DNA of 64,000 nt, from positions 84,329,798 to 84,393,797 of the forward strand of contig JALMGJ010000004.1 of assembly GCA_023362775.1 (NCBI GenBank), read 5' to 3'. The number at the start of each line of letters is the position of its first letter. The first letter of the stretch is position 1. The notes beneath the pieces are model-generated. The model made no database searches. It saw nothing but the letters and a program-made list of their open reading frames with translations, and had not been told where the DNA came from. Position numbers and translations under genes: made by a program. Shown here piece after piece: positions 12,143-22,768 of this stretch. This DNA is from Charina bottae (taxonomy: Eukaryota; Chordata; Lepidosauria; Squamata; Charinaidae).

Positions 12143-13389
12143 TAAAACTATTTTTCAAGCTTTGCTGGCCCTATTATTAACTTAGTTGGAATTCATTCAT
12201 ACTGACTATTGTCAACTTGTAAATGTCACCACAAATATATTTGTTCACTCAAATGTGTGTTAGCTATTCAGAACCTTTATTGCTCTCTGCTAAGGTTCAT
12301 GTTGTGACACTGCTGCCTGGGTCAGCCTTTCAAGCAGCATGACTCTTTATTTCAGCTACACTAGGAGTGAAAATCTCAGGTGGAAGCTAAAAGCTACTTA
12401 CCAAATTTTAATGAACAGAAAATTGGAATGGAAAAACTGATAGAAAAGAAAAGAAAAACTTGCTTTTTTTACATTCACCTGCAGATTATTCTTAAAAACA
12501 TAAGCTTCAGCAGAATATCCTGACCGCTCAGTATTTCATAAAACATTAATTCCTATTGTTGGATTTCCTACTATTGCTAGTATAAGAATAGATTGTCAAT
12601 TAATAACAGTAATGAAATATCATTTTAAAATGCTGACCGGGTATGAAGCTGTTTGGGTCCTTTAAGTTCTCTGTTATTCTCTTATCACATGACCCAGTTG
12701 TTACTTTTATTTTATTTTTCCTATTTAAACATTTTACTAAAATTGGGAATGGCAAAATCACTTTGAGGACTAATAATTTACATTTGATACATTTTCTATT
12801 TTTTTTTTTTAAAAAATCAGAATAGGTAAAAATAATATATTGGGTCAAAATACTTGGAATGATAAAAGTTTCACAACTTTTTAAAAAACGTGCACACATA
12901 CTTGTATCATTCCAAGTATATTGACACAATAGGCAAAAAGGGCAAGACAGGCAAGATGGGTAACAAACCATCTAAAATTAGAGAAATTGATCATGTAAAC
13001 AAGAAATAAAACTATTATGAACCATTACTAAACACAAATGTATATTGCTGCAAGTCAGGTATCTTTAAAACCAGATTACAATTTTATTTACATCTCATGC
13101 AATAAATCAGAAGCAAACTTTCACATATCAATGAAATTATAATTTGGGTTCCTATGTTTCCAATCTACTGTATATTTGAAATTCAACCATCCTGAGGATG
13201 CCAAGATTCAGAACTAGACAGAAGAAAATCAGCAGTACTATTACATATTTAGTTTGAATTCCTAATGTAAATTTTGGTTTTTTCAATAATTTGACCTGGA
13301 ATCTCCATTGTTTCAACTATGTGATATCTACAGCAAGAAATATAAAGCTGATGATTGTACTAAAATAATAAAATGTAACAAATAAAGCT
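12141..13389. other. No recognised feature
   Basis: About 1.25 kb AT-rich. Frames of up to 123 codons are low-complexity and lack domain signs. No repeat was assigned. Confidence 0.45.
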
Positions 13390-13448
13390 GTATGTATGTA
13401 TGTATGTATGTATGTATGTATGTATGTATGTATGTATGTATGTATGTG
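13390..13448. repeat. (TATG)n microsatellite
   Basis: About 14 tandem TATG units. Confidence 0.95.
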
Positions 13449-13505
13449 AAAGTGGATGGTAATAGGAACCTTGGAACTACAAGACAGGCATAAATACTAA
13501 AATAA

Positions 13506-13733
13506 AACTTTAGGGAAGAAAACCTCAATACGGAAATTCCAAAAATAGCCAGTGAGGCTTATTACGTCCAGATGGTGGCGCTGGTGGAAAACACTGGAGA
13601 GGGGAAATTGTATTTTGTTGTTCCAAAGAAGCCTTCGCAGCTGGATTCACTTTGCAACTTGTATGGCAGATCTGACTTGTATACAGTTGCAATCTCAATT
13701 TTCTGTATGTTGTTTTTTATTGTTACAAAATGA
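13506..13733 (+). other. Open frame of 75 codons, possible exon or chance ORF
   Basis: From the stop at 13503 to the TGA at 13731 the frame is open. It includes a well-mixed, protein-like segment (ASEAYYVQMVALVENTGEGK) and then a hydrophobic end (SIFCMLFFIVT). A TTTAG lies before it at 13509-13513 and could act as a splice acceptor. I recognise no family. Composition looks more coding-like than its AT-rich neighbours, but the length is within chance. Confidence 0.2.
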
Positions 13734-14169
13734 TAATGTGTACTGTGACATGTTGGCTAGGACAAAATAAACCAAGTCTACAGTTCCAGATGTTCAATCC
13801 ATAGAAGTGTTAGGTCCTGTCTAATCAGATTTCTTTAGATGAGATTTAGTTTTCGAGGTTTGATGATGCAGACAACGTGCTTTGTCAAGTTTGGTCAATA
13901 TGCACATTTACTGTACCTCTTACTCCTCATGGTTTATTACATTCAGTGGAAGGGAGTGTTTATTCTGGCTCCAGGGGGTTATAAAATCCTCCCAAAATGA
14001 AAAAGTGGCCTTGACTTCATCAAATGTCATTCACTCTTGGGAGATGGGGGAAAAACTTTGACAACATCCCCTTCTTGGGCAAAACACACAAGCATGTGGT
14101 TACTAATGAGATTCAGAAACTCTTGGATGAGTCTCAGTTTTAATGTATCTCTTTCAATCAACTTGCTGG
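13734..14169. other. No recognised feature
   Basis: Unassigned stretch before an old L2 fragment. Confidence 0.4.
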
Positions 14170-14730
14170 CCTGCTTTTGGCATTGAAACTGTCTTGGGAG
14201 TCCTCTGGATTATCTTGGCTTAATGAAAGTCAGGGAAGTTTTCCCCTACTAATTCTATTCTACCCTTCAGCTGCTTTCAGTACTATCAACCATAGTATCC
14301 TTCTGCAATGGTTGTCCAAGCCAAGTTTGGATGGAACAGTTTTAAGGTGGCTTTGCTCATACATGGATGATTGCTGAACCCTATGGCATATATTGTTGGA
14401 TTCAACAACATTCCATTTTCCTCTTCATACTGTACAACATCTACATGAAACCACTTTGTGAGATTAAGGTAATTTTCATCTTAGTGATTTGCAGCATCTT
14501 CAGTCATAGATGAAGTGTTAAAAAGCCTGTTCACATTGCTTTTAGTTTGGCACAACAATGTTTTGATAACTCTAGAAGATGATAATATCTCTAATTTGGA
14601 TAACTCTAGAAGATCCTATATGCCTAATTTGGAAATGACTTTAGAAAAAAAATGTTATCAGTATGTTGATAACACTCAGCTCTATCTCCCTTTTTATATG
14701 GGCTAGGTGAGACAGTGGGATTACTGAATC
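14170..14730 (+). pseudogene. L2-clade LINE RT remnant
   Basis: The frame at 14177-14377 keeps an FSTINHSILLQWL-type block, the L2 counterpart of AFDTVDHGILLGRL. Later bases read as LYNIYMKPL and QYVDNTQLYLP (14659-14694), a decayed QYADDTQLYL. An internal 67-bp near-duplication (14563-14630) and lost segments show age. The catalytic Asp pair is damaged. Confidence 0.65.
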
Positions 14731-14837
14731 AGTGCAAAAAGCGACCTTTAGAAGAGTAGCCTCCTGACTTAATAATGTCTTACTTAGCTAGGAATATCTT
14801 TTTGCATGGTGCTGAAAAAACAACAAAGACAGGATTT

Positions 14838-14883
14838 ATCATCATCATCATCATCATCATCATCATTATTATTATTATTATTA
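14838..14883. repeat. (ATC)n/(ATT)n microsatellite
   Basis: Nine or so ATC units run into six ATT units. Confidence 0.95.
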
Positions 14884-16659
14884 GTATTTTAGTAATCTGT
14901 TGATGCTGCTCTGACTTTTATTTTTAAATTGCTGCTTTCATTTATTTTGTTTTAATGTTCATTGTTTATTTTATTCTGTATTTTATAAAATCTTTGGATG
15001 TATGTTTTATTAATTGTTTTAACTGTAAAAAAGATCAGGTTTTGGTTTTTATTTCAGTCAGGAACAGGTAGAGAAGTCAGCATGCTTCAGACAAGACTGG
15101 AGACAATTAGCCAAATTCACAGAATCCAAAAACTCCTAATAAAATTTAGTGAAGAAAGGCTAGGAATCCATAACCAAAGAATTCTAGTGACTGCTGTGTT
15201 TCAAAAGCAAGTTTTATACACAGAAACACTGTTCAAACCCTTTTATGCCTTTTTCTTATTCCTGCTTTATGTAATGCACCACCTGGCCCTTTCTTTTGTG
15301 CTGTTCTTCTTTCTCTTGTTTTCAGATTCTCTTTGATTTTGTTTTGAACTAATTCTCATAATAGAAATATTTAAATACATACACATGCATACATATATAT
15401 TAACCAAGTCATTTTGCTTAGCTTTTCAATGCTAGCTAAGATTAGCTAGTTTCTGTTGTTTAATCTAAATTTTAGTGGTTTAATCTTTGCCTTTTTTCCC
15501 AAACAGTAGCCCTTTTAAAGAATGAGCTCTGTACCATTCTCAGTCTATGGATAGCTCTTGGAACCATCAAATAGTACTGGAAGAAACCTGTTTCAAGGCT
15601 AGATTTTCACATTTTCACACATATTTCCTTCTTTACTATGTTTTATATCCCTCTTTATGCCAGTGATGTTTTTCCCATTCTCTGTCGGTCTGTCTCTTGA
15701 CCCCCCAACATCATAGAAAATTAGACTGTATGAAATAAGGATGGTTACATGCAAAAAAACCCAGCTCAGGTTACATGAGATTAAGGGCTCCAGAATCCCT
15801 TCATCTGAAGATAACAAATGTTCAAATACTTTATTCTCACACCACTTAGAGTTTTATGATAACAACCTGCTTGTTAAATTGAGAATTTCACTGAAAGCCA
15901 GTATAAAATGTAATGTCTAGCTTCACTATCATGCATCCATTACATGTTTTGGACACCTTTCAGCTGCAACTTCATCTGGAATGTGTTTTGGTAGATAATC
16001 TTGAAGCAAACATAATGTGTGTAATTGTGTCAAGATGGTCCTTCTTCAGGAAAGGCAGCAATAGATGATGTTACATGGCATGAGACATGTAAAATAAAAC
16101 AATCCCTTCATAGTCCTGCCTGCCAGATATCTTAAAATAGTAATACTGCATAAAAACTGCATAAAGTTGTACAGAACCATGAGAAACAGTCCAATGTGTG
16201 TGTGTGGGGGGGGGGGGAATCTTCTATGTTGACCAAAACTAAGTTCATCCAGAAACTAGATGAAAAACTAGACTAAAATCCTAATTCATGATCAATTATT
16301 TTCAGGTGGTACATCTTAAAATCTATTGAGCAAATTAGTAGCAAAGTAAAAAAAAAAGGTTTAGAGTTAGTAGTAAATTGAACAAATCTTCACAGCCTGC
16401 CAGATGGCATTTGAGTGAAAACCCTTATACAAGCTAAACATGTTAAATTAAAATATTTTACTAAAATTGACTTCCTTACCATAAGTTTTAAATATCACTA
16501 ATGTCTTCCAATTAAAAGAAGAAATGTCCAGGAAATGTCAGGTCTGTCAATCTAACTTTCATCCCATGAAATCTGAGGAAATTATGAGGCTGGCATTTTT
16601 AGATCTACAGAACAACTGATGCTAAATAAGGACAAACACAGCTTTTATAAAATATATTT
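14884..16659. other. No gene; LINE-tail-like start, otherwise unassigned
   Basis: 14900-15000 is T-rich and resembles the 3' UTR of L2 copies in this window. A frame of 112 codons at 14998-15336 has a Leu/Phe-rich end but no recognised domain. A G-run lies at 16207-16218. Nothing else was identified. Confidence 0.4.
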
Positions 16660-16892
16660 TTAAGCTTTCCCCCCCCCCAGCGGATAAGGTGAATGGGACT
16701 CCCCTGTTTATGATATTTTATATTGTGATGTGTTGTCTGGATTGACATCTTATAATTATTTTGTAATTTGATTTGGTCTGATGTATTACACTTTGTTATT
16801 TTTATGTTTTCTGTACCCTGTGAGCTGTCCAGAGTTGGATGGATTTCAGAGGACTCCAAAACCATCACAAATTGAATAAATAAATAAATAAT
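16660..16892 (+). repeat. L2-type LINE 3' tail
   Basis: Shows the L2 3' UTR pattern: T-rich stretch, gagctgtccagagttgg, then aattgaataaataaataaat. The same design ends the L2 copies at 42230, 34190 and 61105. No body remains upstream. Confidence 0.6.
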
Positions 16893-17052
16893 GAAACTTC
16901 ATTTCATCAAGTTCTTCAATGTAAATCAACAATGAATATTGTATACTTTAGGATATGAAAATGAAATTGAATTTAAACATGGTTTCTTGTATTCCCAAAA
17001 AATCACAGATTGAACAGAAAGGACAAAAGTAGATATGAGGTTACCATAACAC

Positions 17053-17060
17053 AACACTGT
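17053..17060. repeat. L1-A target-site duplication, left copy
   Basis: aacactgt here and at 30033-30040 bracket the whole nest. The element starts at once with ggacttccgg, as L1-B does. Confidence 0.65.
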
Positions 17061-17720
17061 GGACTTCCGGGTGAGCAGAGAAAGCGACTAGACGCGGTAA
17101 AGAAGAGCTCAGCGAAAAAAGTTTTTCTGCAGCCGTTTGGAAAGCGCGATTTCGTCGGAAGGAGAAGGGATGAGATCGGCCAGAGAGGTGGAGAAAAACC
17201 TCTCTGGAAAAGAACCTCAGCCACCACGAAGGGATGCGAGCTGGATAAGTTTACCTCGTTTGTTCGTCTGCTGTCTCGTTATTGTCAATGTCGGAGGGAA
17301 ATGGAGGCTACAAATGCTGAGTGGTAAGAGGGACAAAAGCAATTCCAATGGGCTAAGTCAGACAAACGGTCTGACAAAGGTTGATTTTTCTGCCACAACT
17401 TTATAAGGGAAGATTAAAGTTAAAAGAAGCCTAAATTTCTTAACAAAAAAATAAGCAAGAGAGACTGAAAGGAAGAAGTACTTCTCAAAAAACAAAAACA
17501 AAAAAAACCTGAAACTCAATTAATTAATTATTAAGAGTGGCCATCTTAAAGACATTTTGAAAAAGTAATATTGAATATATTGAATATATAAAGGAAACCT
17601 ATAAGTATAGTATTGCATTATATTGTTTGTATGTTTGTGTATAATATAATATAAAATAAGATAAAACAATAGTGGAAATATATATAAGGATAAGGATATA
17701 AGATATTGTGATATATTAAG

Positions 17721-17764
<44 letters not shown>

Positions 17765-17831
17765 ATTAGTTAGAATATAGATTTTGTTATAAAAAGGAGG
17801 AAATAACAAATAGAAAGGTGTTGGAAAAAAC
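17061..17831 (+). promoter_or_regulatory. L1-A 5' UTR
   Basis: GC-richer than the flanks in its first 300 bases, then AT-rich with an (AT)n run at 17724-17762, ending at the ORF1 start. L1 5' UTRs act as internal pol II promoters. The colinear 5' UTR in L1-B (28057-27284) supports the bounds. No initiator element was defined. Confidence 0.6.
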
Positions 17832-18599
17832 ATGGCCACAAAACGACAACGAAGAAGAGGATCTGATGGTGAAGGGTTGAAAGCCTTATTTGAAGACTTT
17901 ACAATAAAAACCATAGAAACAATAACACAGACTGTGAAAAAAGTGTTAGAAGAAAGATTTGAATATTTGGAAAAAAGGATAGATCAAAAAATGGATATTA
18001 TAGAAAAAAAATTAATATTGAAATACAACAAATTAAAAAACAAATGGACAAATGTGAAGAAAAAAGAGAAGAAGAGGAAGAACGTCTAGCACTACTGGAA
18101 TTGAAAGAAAATGAACGTTACATAAGAATAAGAGGGGTGGAGGAAAACAAAGAAGAAAATATTAAAGGACTGCTCATTCAAATGATTGCTGACTTGATAG
18201 AATGGGAGGAGGAGAAAATAGATGATGAAATTGAAAAAATATATAGAGTTAACTCTAAATATGCAAAGATTAACAAAAAACCTAGAGACATATTGATAGA
18301 ATTTTCTAAAAAAATATAGAGATATGGTTATTCAATCAGCATTTAACAAAAAAATTGAGATTGAAGGTAATGCTATCACTATCTTTAAAGAAATACCTGG
18401 AGGAATACTAAGAAAAAGAAAAGAATATAAATTTCTGACAGAAACATTAAAGAAACACGAAATAAATTTTAGATGGGAGAATTTTGAAGGAGTTAACTTA
18501 ATGTATAAGAGACAAAGATATAGACTAAATTCTATATTCAAAGCAAAGGAATTTCACAAGAGATTAGAGAAAGAACTGGGAAGTAAGAAAGATGAGTAA
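17832..18599 (+). pseudogene. L1-A ORF1 (RNA-binding protein), frameshifted
   Basis: Three overlapping frames (17832-18089, 18044-18319, 18324-18599) together align end to end with the intact ORF1 of L1-B. The order is a basic N-terminus (ATKRQRRRGSDGEG), a Glu/Lys-rich coiled coil, an RRM-like core (RYIRIRGVEE) and a basic C-terminal domain (GGILRKRKEYKFLTETLKK). ORF1p trimerises and coats L1 RNA. Two frameshifts kill this copy. Confidence 0.85.
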
Positions 18600-20987
18600 A
18601 CTTAAAAATTTAACATGGAATATCAATGGATTTAACTCACCAGTGAAAAGACATAGAACATTTCAAATTTTAAAAAAAATTAGAACTAGATATCATTTGT
18701 CTTCAAGAAACCCACATAAAAAAAAGGATACAAAATATTTGGACAATAAAAAACTAGGGCTAGCATTTTCAACAGCTAATGAAAAGGAAAGAAAGGTATA
18801 GTAATCTATGTAAAACCGTCACTTAAACCTAAAATAATATTAAAAGATGAAGAGGGAAGATTTTTAATAGTGGAAATTGAAAGCCAAAATATGAAAATTT
18901 GGATAATGGGGGTTTATGCCCCAAACAACAATCAAAAATTTTTTTATAAAAAATTATCAGATGTCCTCTCTGAACATGCGAATAAAAATTGGGTGTTAAT
19001 GGGAGATTTGAATGGGGTTGTGGAACCTAAAATAGATAGGAAATCAGATAACCAGATTAGCAAAAACCAAGGAAAACTACCAAAAGAATTTTTTAATATG
19101 GCTAAAAATTTAATGTTAGTAGATGCTTGGAGGCACAATAAAGGAAATAAAAGAGATTATACATTTTATTCAAATAGATTTAATTCATTTTCTAGAATAG
19201 ACATTATCTGGATATCTAAAAGCTTAGAAAATAAAATAAAAGACATGTCAATTCTACCAAAAACACTCTCAGATCACAGCCCAATTCAAATGACCCTAAA
19301 CATCAATACCAAAATATATAGATGGAGAATGAATGAAAATATTCTTAAAGATAAAAAATATATAGAAGAATTAGGAAAATAAAATACAAGAATTTTTTAC
19401 TTGGAATATTGACAAGGGAGTTAAATAGAAACAGTTTGGGATACAAGTAAAGCATATATGAGAGGACAACTGATATCACTTAATAATTATCAAAAAAAGA
19501 ACAAGAAAAAAAATAGAAACAATAATGGAACAGATAAAAGAGAAAGAATTAGAATTGCAAAAGAACAATAGAAAGAAAAAAGAAAAAGAGGAATTAAGAA
19601 ACCAAATAAAATTATTGCAACTTCAAATCAAAATAGAACTAACAGAAGAATTGAATAGAAAACTAAAATTTATCAAACAAAGAAATTTTGAACAGGCAAA
19701 TAAACCAGGAAAATGGCTGGCATACAAATTAAGGAAAGAAAAATAAAAAAAATCATTTCAAAAATTAGAGATAAGAATAAAGAATTGATATATAATGAAG
19801 ATATCAAAAAGGCTTTCTTTGATTACTATACCAGACTATATCAAAAACAACAAATATCAAAAAATAAAATAGATGAATATATTGAAAAATGTAAACTAGA
19901 AAAATTAACAGAAGAAGATAAAGATTTTACAAATAATAACATTACAACACAAGAAATCAAAGATGCAATCAAAAGACTGAAAACAGGGAAAACACCAGGA
20001 AATGATGGTTTCATAGCCGAATATTATAAAAAATTTCAAGAACATCTAATTAATCCATTAAAAATTCTATTCAATTTATGGAAAGGAATTAAAAAAGATC
20101 TTGAAAAATGGGCAAATTTACAGCTATCATTACTGGGGAGGATTGCTACAATAAAAATGAATATATTACCAAGATTTTTGTATTTGTTCCAAACAATCCC
20201 GATTATGATTAAAGACCAAATTTTTATAAAATGGCAAAAAGAAATATCCAAATTTATATGGCAAAAGAAAAAACCTAGAATAAAATTAAAATATTTACAA
20301 GACACAAAAGATAGAGGGGGATTAGCAATGCCAGACCTTAAATTATACTATGAAACATGCGGCCTAATATGGATTAAAGATTGGATAAAACTAGAAAATG
20401 AAAAATTACTGAATTTAGAAGGACACGACAATAGGTATGGTTGGCATGGTTACATGTGGTATAATAAAAGTAAAATACATAAGGCATTTAATAACCATAT
20501 AATAAGAAAATCCTTGCTAAAAATTTGGAACAAATACAAAAAAACACTATTACCAAATCTTCCATTATGGGTGTCAACCCAGGAGGCATGTACCAGATTA
20601 GGGAGTCAAAATAAAAAAGAATATATAAGATATAAAAATTTGTTAAAATTTGAAGGAAATAATCAGAAACTTAAAACAAGGGAAGAACTAGAAAATGAAA
20701 ATATAGTATGTCATTGGTTTACATATTTCCAATTGAAAGAGCAATATAAAATAGACGAAAAAAACTATCAATTTACAAAAATAGAAAATAATTGGGATAA
20801 TATACTAGAAAAAGAGGAAGAACATTTAATTTCTAAAATATATAAAACGTTACTGGAAATTAAAACCAAGGACATAAAAATTAAAAAATATATGAGAAAA
20901 TGGGAGGAAAATTTAGGAATTGAAATTACATATGAAGATTGGCAAGAAATCTGGGTCAAAAATATAAAATTCACTTTAAGTAATGAT
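18592..20987 (+). pseudogene. L1-A ORF2 (endonuclease/RT), damaged; 5' part
   Basis: The start overlaps the ORF1 stop by 8 bases. The endonuclease begins LTWNINGFNSPVK, breaks at about 18680-18800, then resumes at 18870-19382 with VYAPNNNQ, a GDLNG block and SDHSPIQ. Frames at 19525-19746 and 19713-20987 carry the linker and a partial RT. An in-frame deletion joins the Asn codon of LFN to NLWKGIKKDL at about 20075. It lacks all RT catalytic blocks that L1-B has (AEKAFDNV, GTRQGCPISP, FADD). The element could not copy itself. The rest of the ORF lies at 28612-29100. Confidence 0.9.
20977..20987. repeat. PLE target-site duplication, left copy
   Basis: taagtaatgat here and at 28601-28611. Removing one copy and everything between restores the L1-A reading frame through SND-LREN. 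Confidence 0.85.
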
Positions 20988-21753
20988 GTCGATGAAGGTT
21001 CTCAGTCATCCAGGTGGAACAGTCTGTGGCTTGAATCATGTCAACTGGATTTCTATTTTCTCAGTAGAAACGTTTCACTCCTTATCCAAGGAGCTTCTTC
21101 AGTCTGAGTAAAGTTAGTAAGGGAATCCTTAAATACGTTTCTAGGGTGGCTGTGTGACCTTGCACCTGGGGCTAGGTCATGGTTATTTTGAGATGTTTAT
21201 TTCTAAGTCCCATTATCATCTAAAGGAGGATTGTTAAGATTACCCTGCTGCTGTTGAGCTTGCGAAATGGTCTTAATCTTCCTAGGCACAGAAGACAAAG
21301 CAGGAAGGAAGATAGGGGAAAGGTTGTGCCTGAGGCCCCCACCTCTATTCAAGGAAGGATTTTCCAAGTTGGCATAAATGGATTCCTTGACCCCTCTCTC
21401 AAACCACCGATCTTCTCTGTCTAAAATGTGAACATTAATGTCCTCAAATGAGTGTCCTTTTTCCTTTAGATGAAGATAAACTGCTGACTCTGGTCCTGTG
21501 GTGTTACTTCTCCTGTGTTGGGCCATCCTCCTGTACAAAGGTTGTTTGGTTTCTCCAATGTAGAGTTCAGAGCACTCCTCACTGCACTGGATTGCATACA
21601 CTACATTGCTTTCCTTGTGTTTTGGTGTTTGATCTTTGGGGTGTACAAGCCTCTGTCTCAGTGTGTTGGTGGGTTTGAAATATACAGGTATGTGGTGTTT
21701 GTCAAATATCCGTTTTATCTTTTCAGACACACCAGCCATGTAAGGAATGACCA
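20988..21753 (-). mobile_element. Penelope-like element (family 1), 3' third with GIY-YIG endonuclease
   Basis: Minus-strand frame 21753-21203 encodes the end of a PLE polyprotein. After VIPYMAGVSEKIKRIF come VVYAIQCSEECSELYIGETKQ and PLYRRMAQHRR, a GIY-YIG nuclease core with a C-terminal helix region. The nuclease nicks DNA for target-primed insertion. The frame is open here. Below it lies the noncoding terminus, with a hammerhead-like core (21102-21073) and the end sequence that also caps the hairpin element at 61258-61541. The element is 5' truncated in RT and split by two insertions. Confidence 0.9.
21073..21102 (-). ncRNA. Hammerhead-ribozyme-like core in family-1 PLE end
   Basis: On the minus strand CTGAAGA (21102-21096) and GAAA (21076-21073) flank a strong stem, GCTCCTT paired with AAGGAGT. 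Downstream is CGTTTC. This is the layout reported for PLE hammerheads. Stem III and the cleavage site are not defined here. Confidence 0.55.
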
Positions 21754-22292
21754 GGTTCTTTTATTTATTTATTTATTTATTTGTCTTATTTATACCCCGC
21801 CTATCCCCTCCCTACTGGAGGACTCTAGGCGGCTTACAGTATTATATATATTTCCAATCCAATTATACAATTATACAACATCATTATTACAATTTATTCC
21901 CGCGCGACAGGGAGAGAGGAAGGGAACCGGCTCTTCCGCTGCAGGCATTGGACTGCAAGTCCCAGAATGCCTCGCTCCGCGCCGGCTGCTGACGTCCAGG
22001 AAGCTGGTGTCTCCGGATCCGTCGTCCTCCGTCGTCCTCCGCCGACATCGCCGCTCTTCCGAGGTCTCTCTTGGAATCGAGGACGACCCTCCGCTGGACG
22101 CCCGCAAATTGTCCCACGTGAGTGGTACCCATTAATCTACTTGCTAAATAGCTTTCGAATCGCTGGGTTAGCAGAGAGCTAGGGCAAGTGACGAGAGCTC
22201 ACCTCGTCACGCGGTTTTTCGAACTGCCAACCTTATGGTCGGCAGTCTAACGGCTCAGTGGTTTAACCCGCTGAGCCACCGCGCCCCTACCT
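21754..22292 (-). mobile_element. tRNA-headed, CpG-rich SINE with L2-like tail, inserted in PLE
   Basis: On the minus strand it starts with GGGGCGCGGTGGCTCAGCGG (A-box context) and a cggcagttcgaa-type B-box region. A CpG-rich middle of about 215 bp follows (21895-22110), far above local GC. It ends in an L2-like tail (ccgcctagagtcctccag, then gataggcggggtataaat, then AAATA repeats). The tail should let it borrow L2 RT. PLE coding sequence resumes on both sides in frame. No clear target duplication was found. Confidence 0.75.
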
Positions 22293-22508
22293 TCCGTTTA
22301 CTCTGAGTCTCAGCCCTATCTGTCGCTGTTTTAGGTCTGGTAGACTTAGATTTAGTGAAGGCCCAATTTGGATATCCACAGGCCTTCAGAGCTGTTCTCA
22401 GGTGCTGATTTTCATTCTTTTTGGAATCCATGGAGGTGGGGATGGTTTCTGCTCTGTGTGATAATGTCCTGATGACTCCTAGTTTGTGCTGCAGTGTATG
22501 GTGGGAGT
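22293..22508 (-). mobile_element. Penelope-like element (family 1), middle segment
   Basis: Reads as the part between RT and endonuclease: MFDSHHTLQHKLGVIRTLSH, then a Lys/Thr/Arg-rich linker. It joins in frame with 28058-28600 once L1-B and one duplication are removed, and with 21753 once the SINE is removed. H and L spacing in the HxxxxKxxVIRTL block matches PLE post-RT regions. Confidence 0.85.
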
Positions 22509-22519
22509 CAAACATCAGG
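22509..22519. repeat. L1-B target-site duplication, left copy
   Basis: caaacatcagg here and at 28058-28068. Confidence 0.9.
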
Positions 22520-22768
22520 GTTTTTTTTTTTTTTTCAGATATTTTTTATTATTGCATTTAACATAAAACATAAACCAAACATATAATACATAACAATGAA
22601 CATATATAACACATAGCAACAAACAAACAAAAAATTTCTTGTAAATACTCAATTTACAGTTTTCTCTTCTTATACCTCTTTTTTTTTTCTTCTTTTCGGC
22701 CCTTCTTTATTTGTACTTTTTTTATTATTGTTATTATTGTTATTATTATTATTATTATTATTTGTTCT
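22520..22768 (-). other. L1-B 3' UTR
   Basis: Follows the ORF2 stop. It has (AAT)n at its start and ends in an A-run. It lacks the roughly 600-bp purine-rich stretch found in the matching place of L1-A (29250-29870). Confidence 0.7.

Larger units (their letters stand above)
17061..20987 (+). mobile_element. L1-A, 5' two thirds (interrupted by PLE)
   Basis: Starts with the same 5' end as L1-B (ggacttccgggtgagcagag), followed by 5' UTR, ORF1 and ORF2 on the + strand. It stops in the ORF2 C-terminal part at 20987 and resumes at 28612, the 11-bp taagtaatgat being duplicated at the break. It is closely similar to L1-B (about 96% at the protein level by eye over the shared ORF2 C-terminal part). 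It is the outer, older shell of the nest. It carries frameshifts and an 867-bp internal deletion. Confidence 0.9.

Noticed and set aside
19713..21107. 464-codon frame as one intact protein
   Set aside because: It is L1-A ORF2 with the RT core deleted, and its last 40 codons run into the PLE on the other strand.
21515..22135. 206-codon plus-strand frame
   Set aside because: It crosses the antisense of the PLE endonuclease and the SINE; a shadow frame.
21871..22182. Several 70-80 codon frames in the CpG-rich part
   Set aside because: High GC lowers stop frequency; the stretch is the body of a SINE and the frames share no motif.
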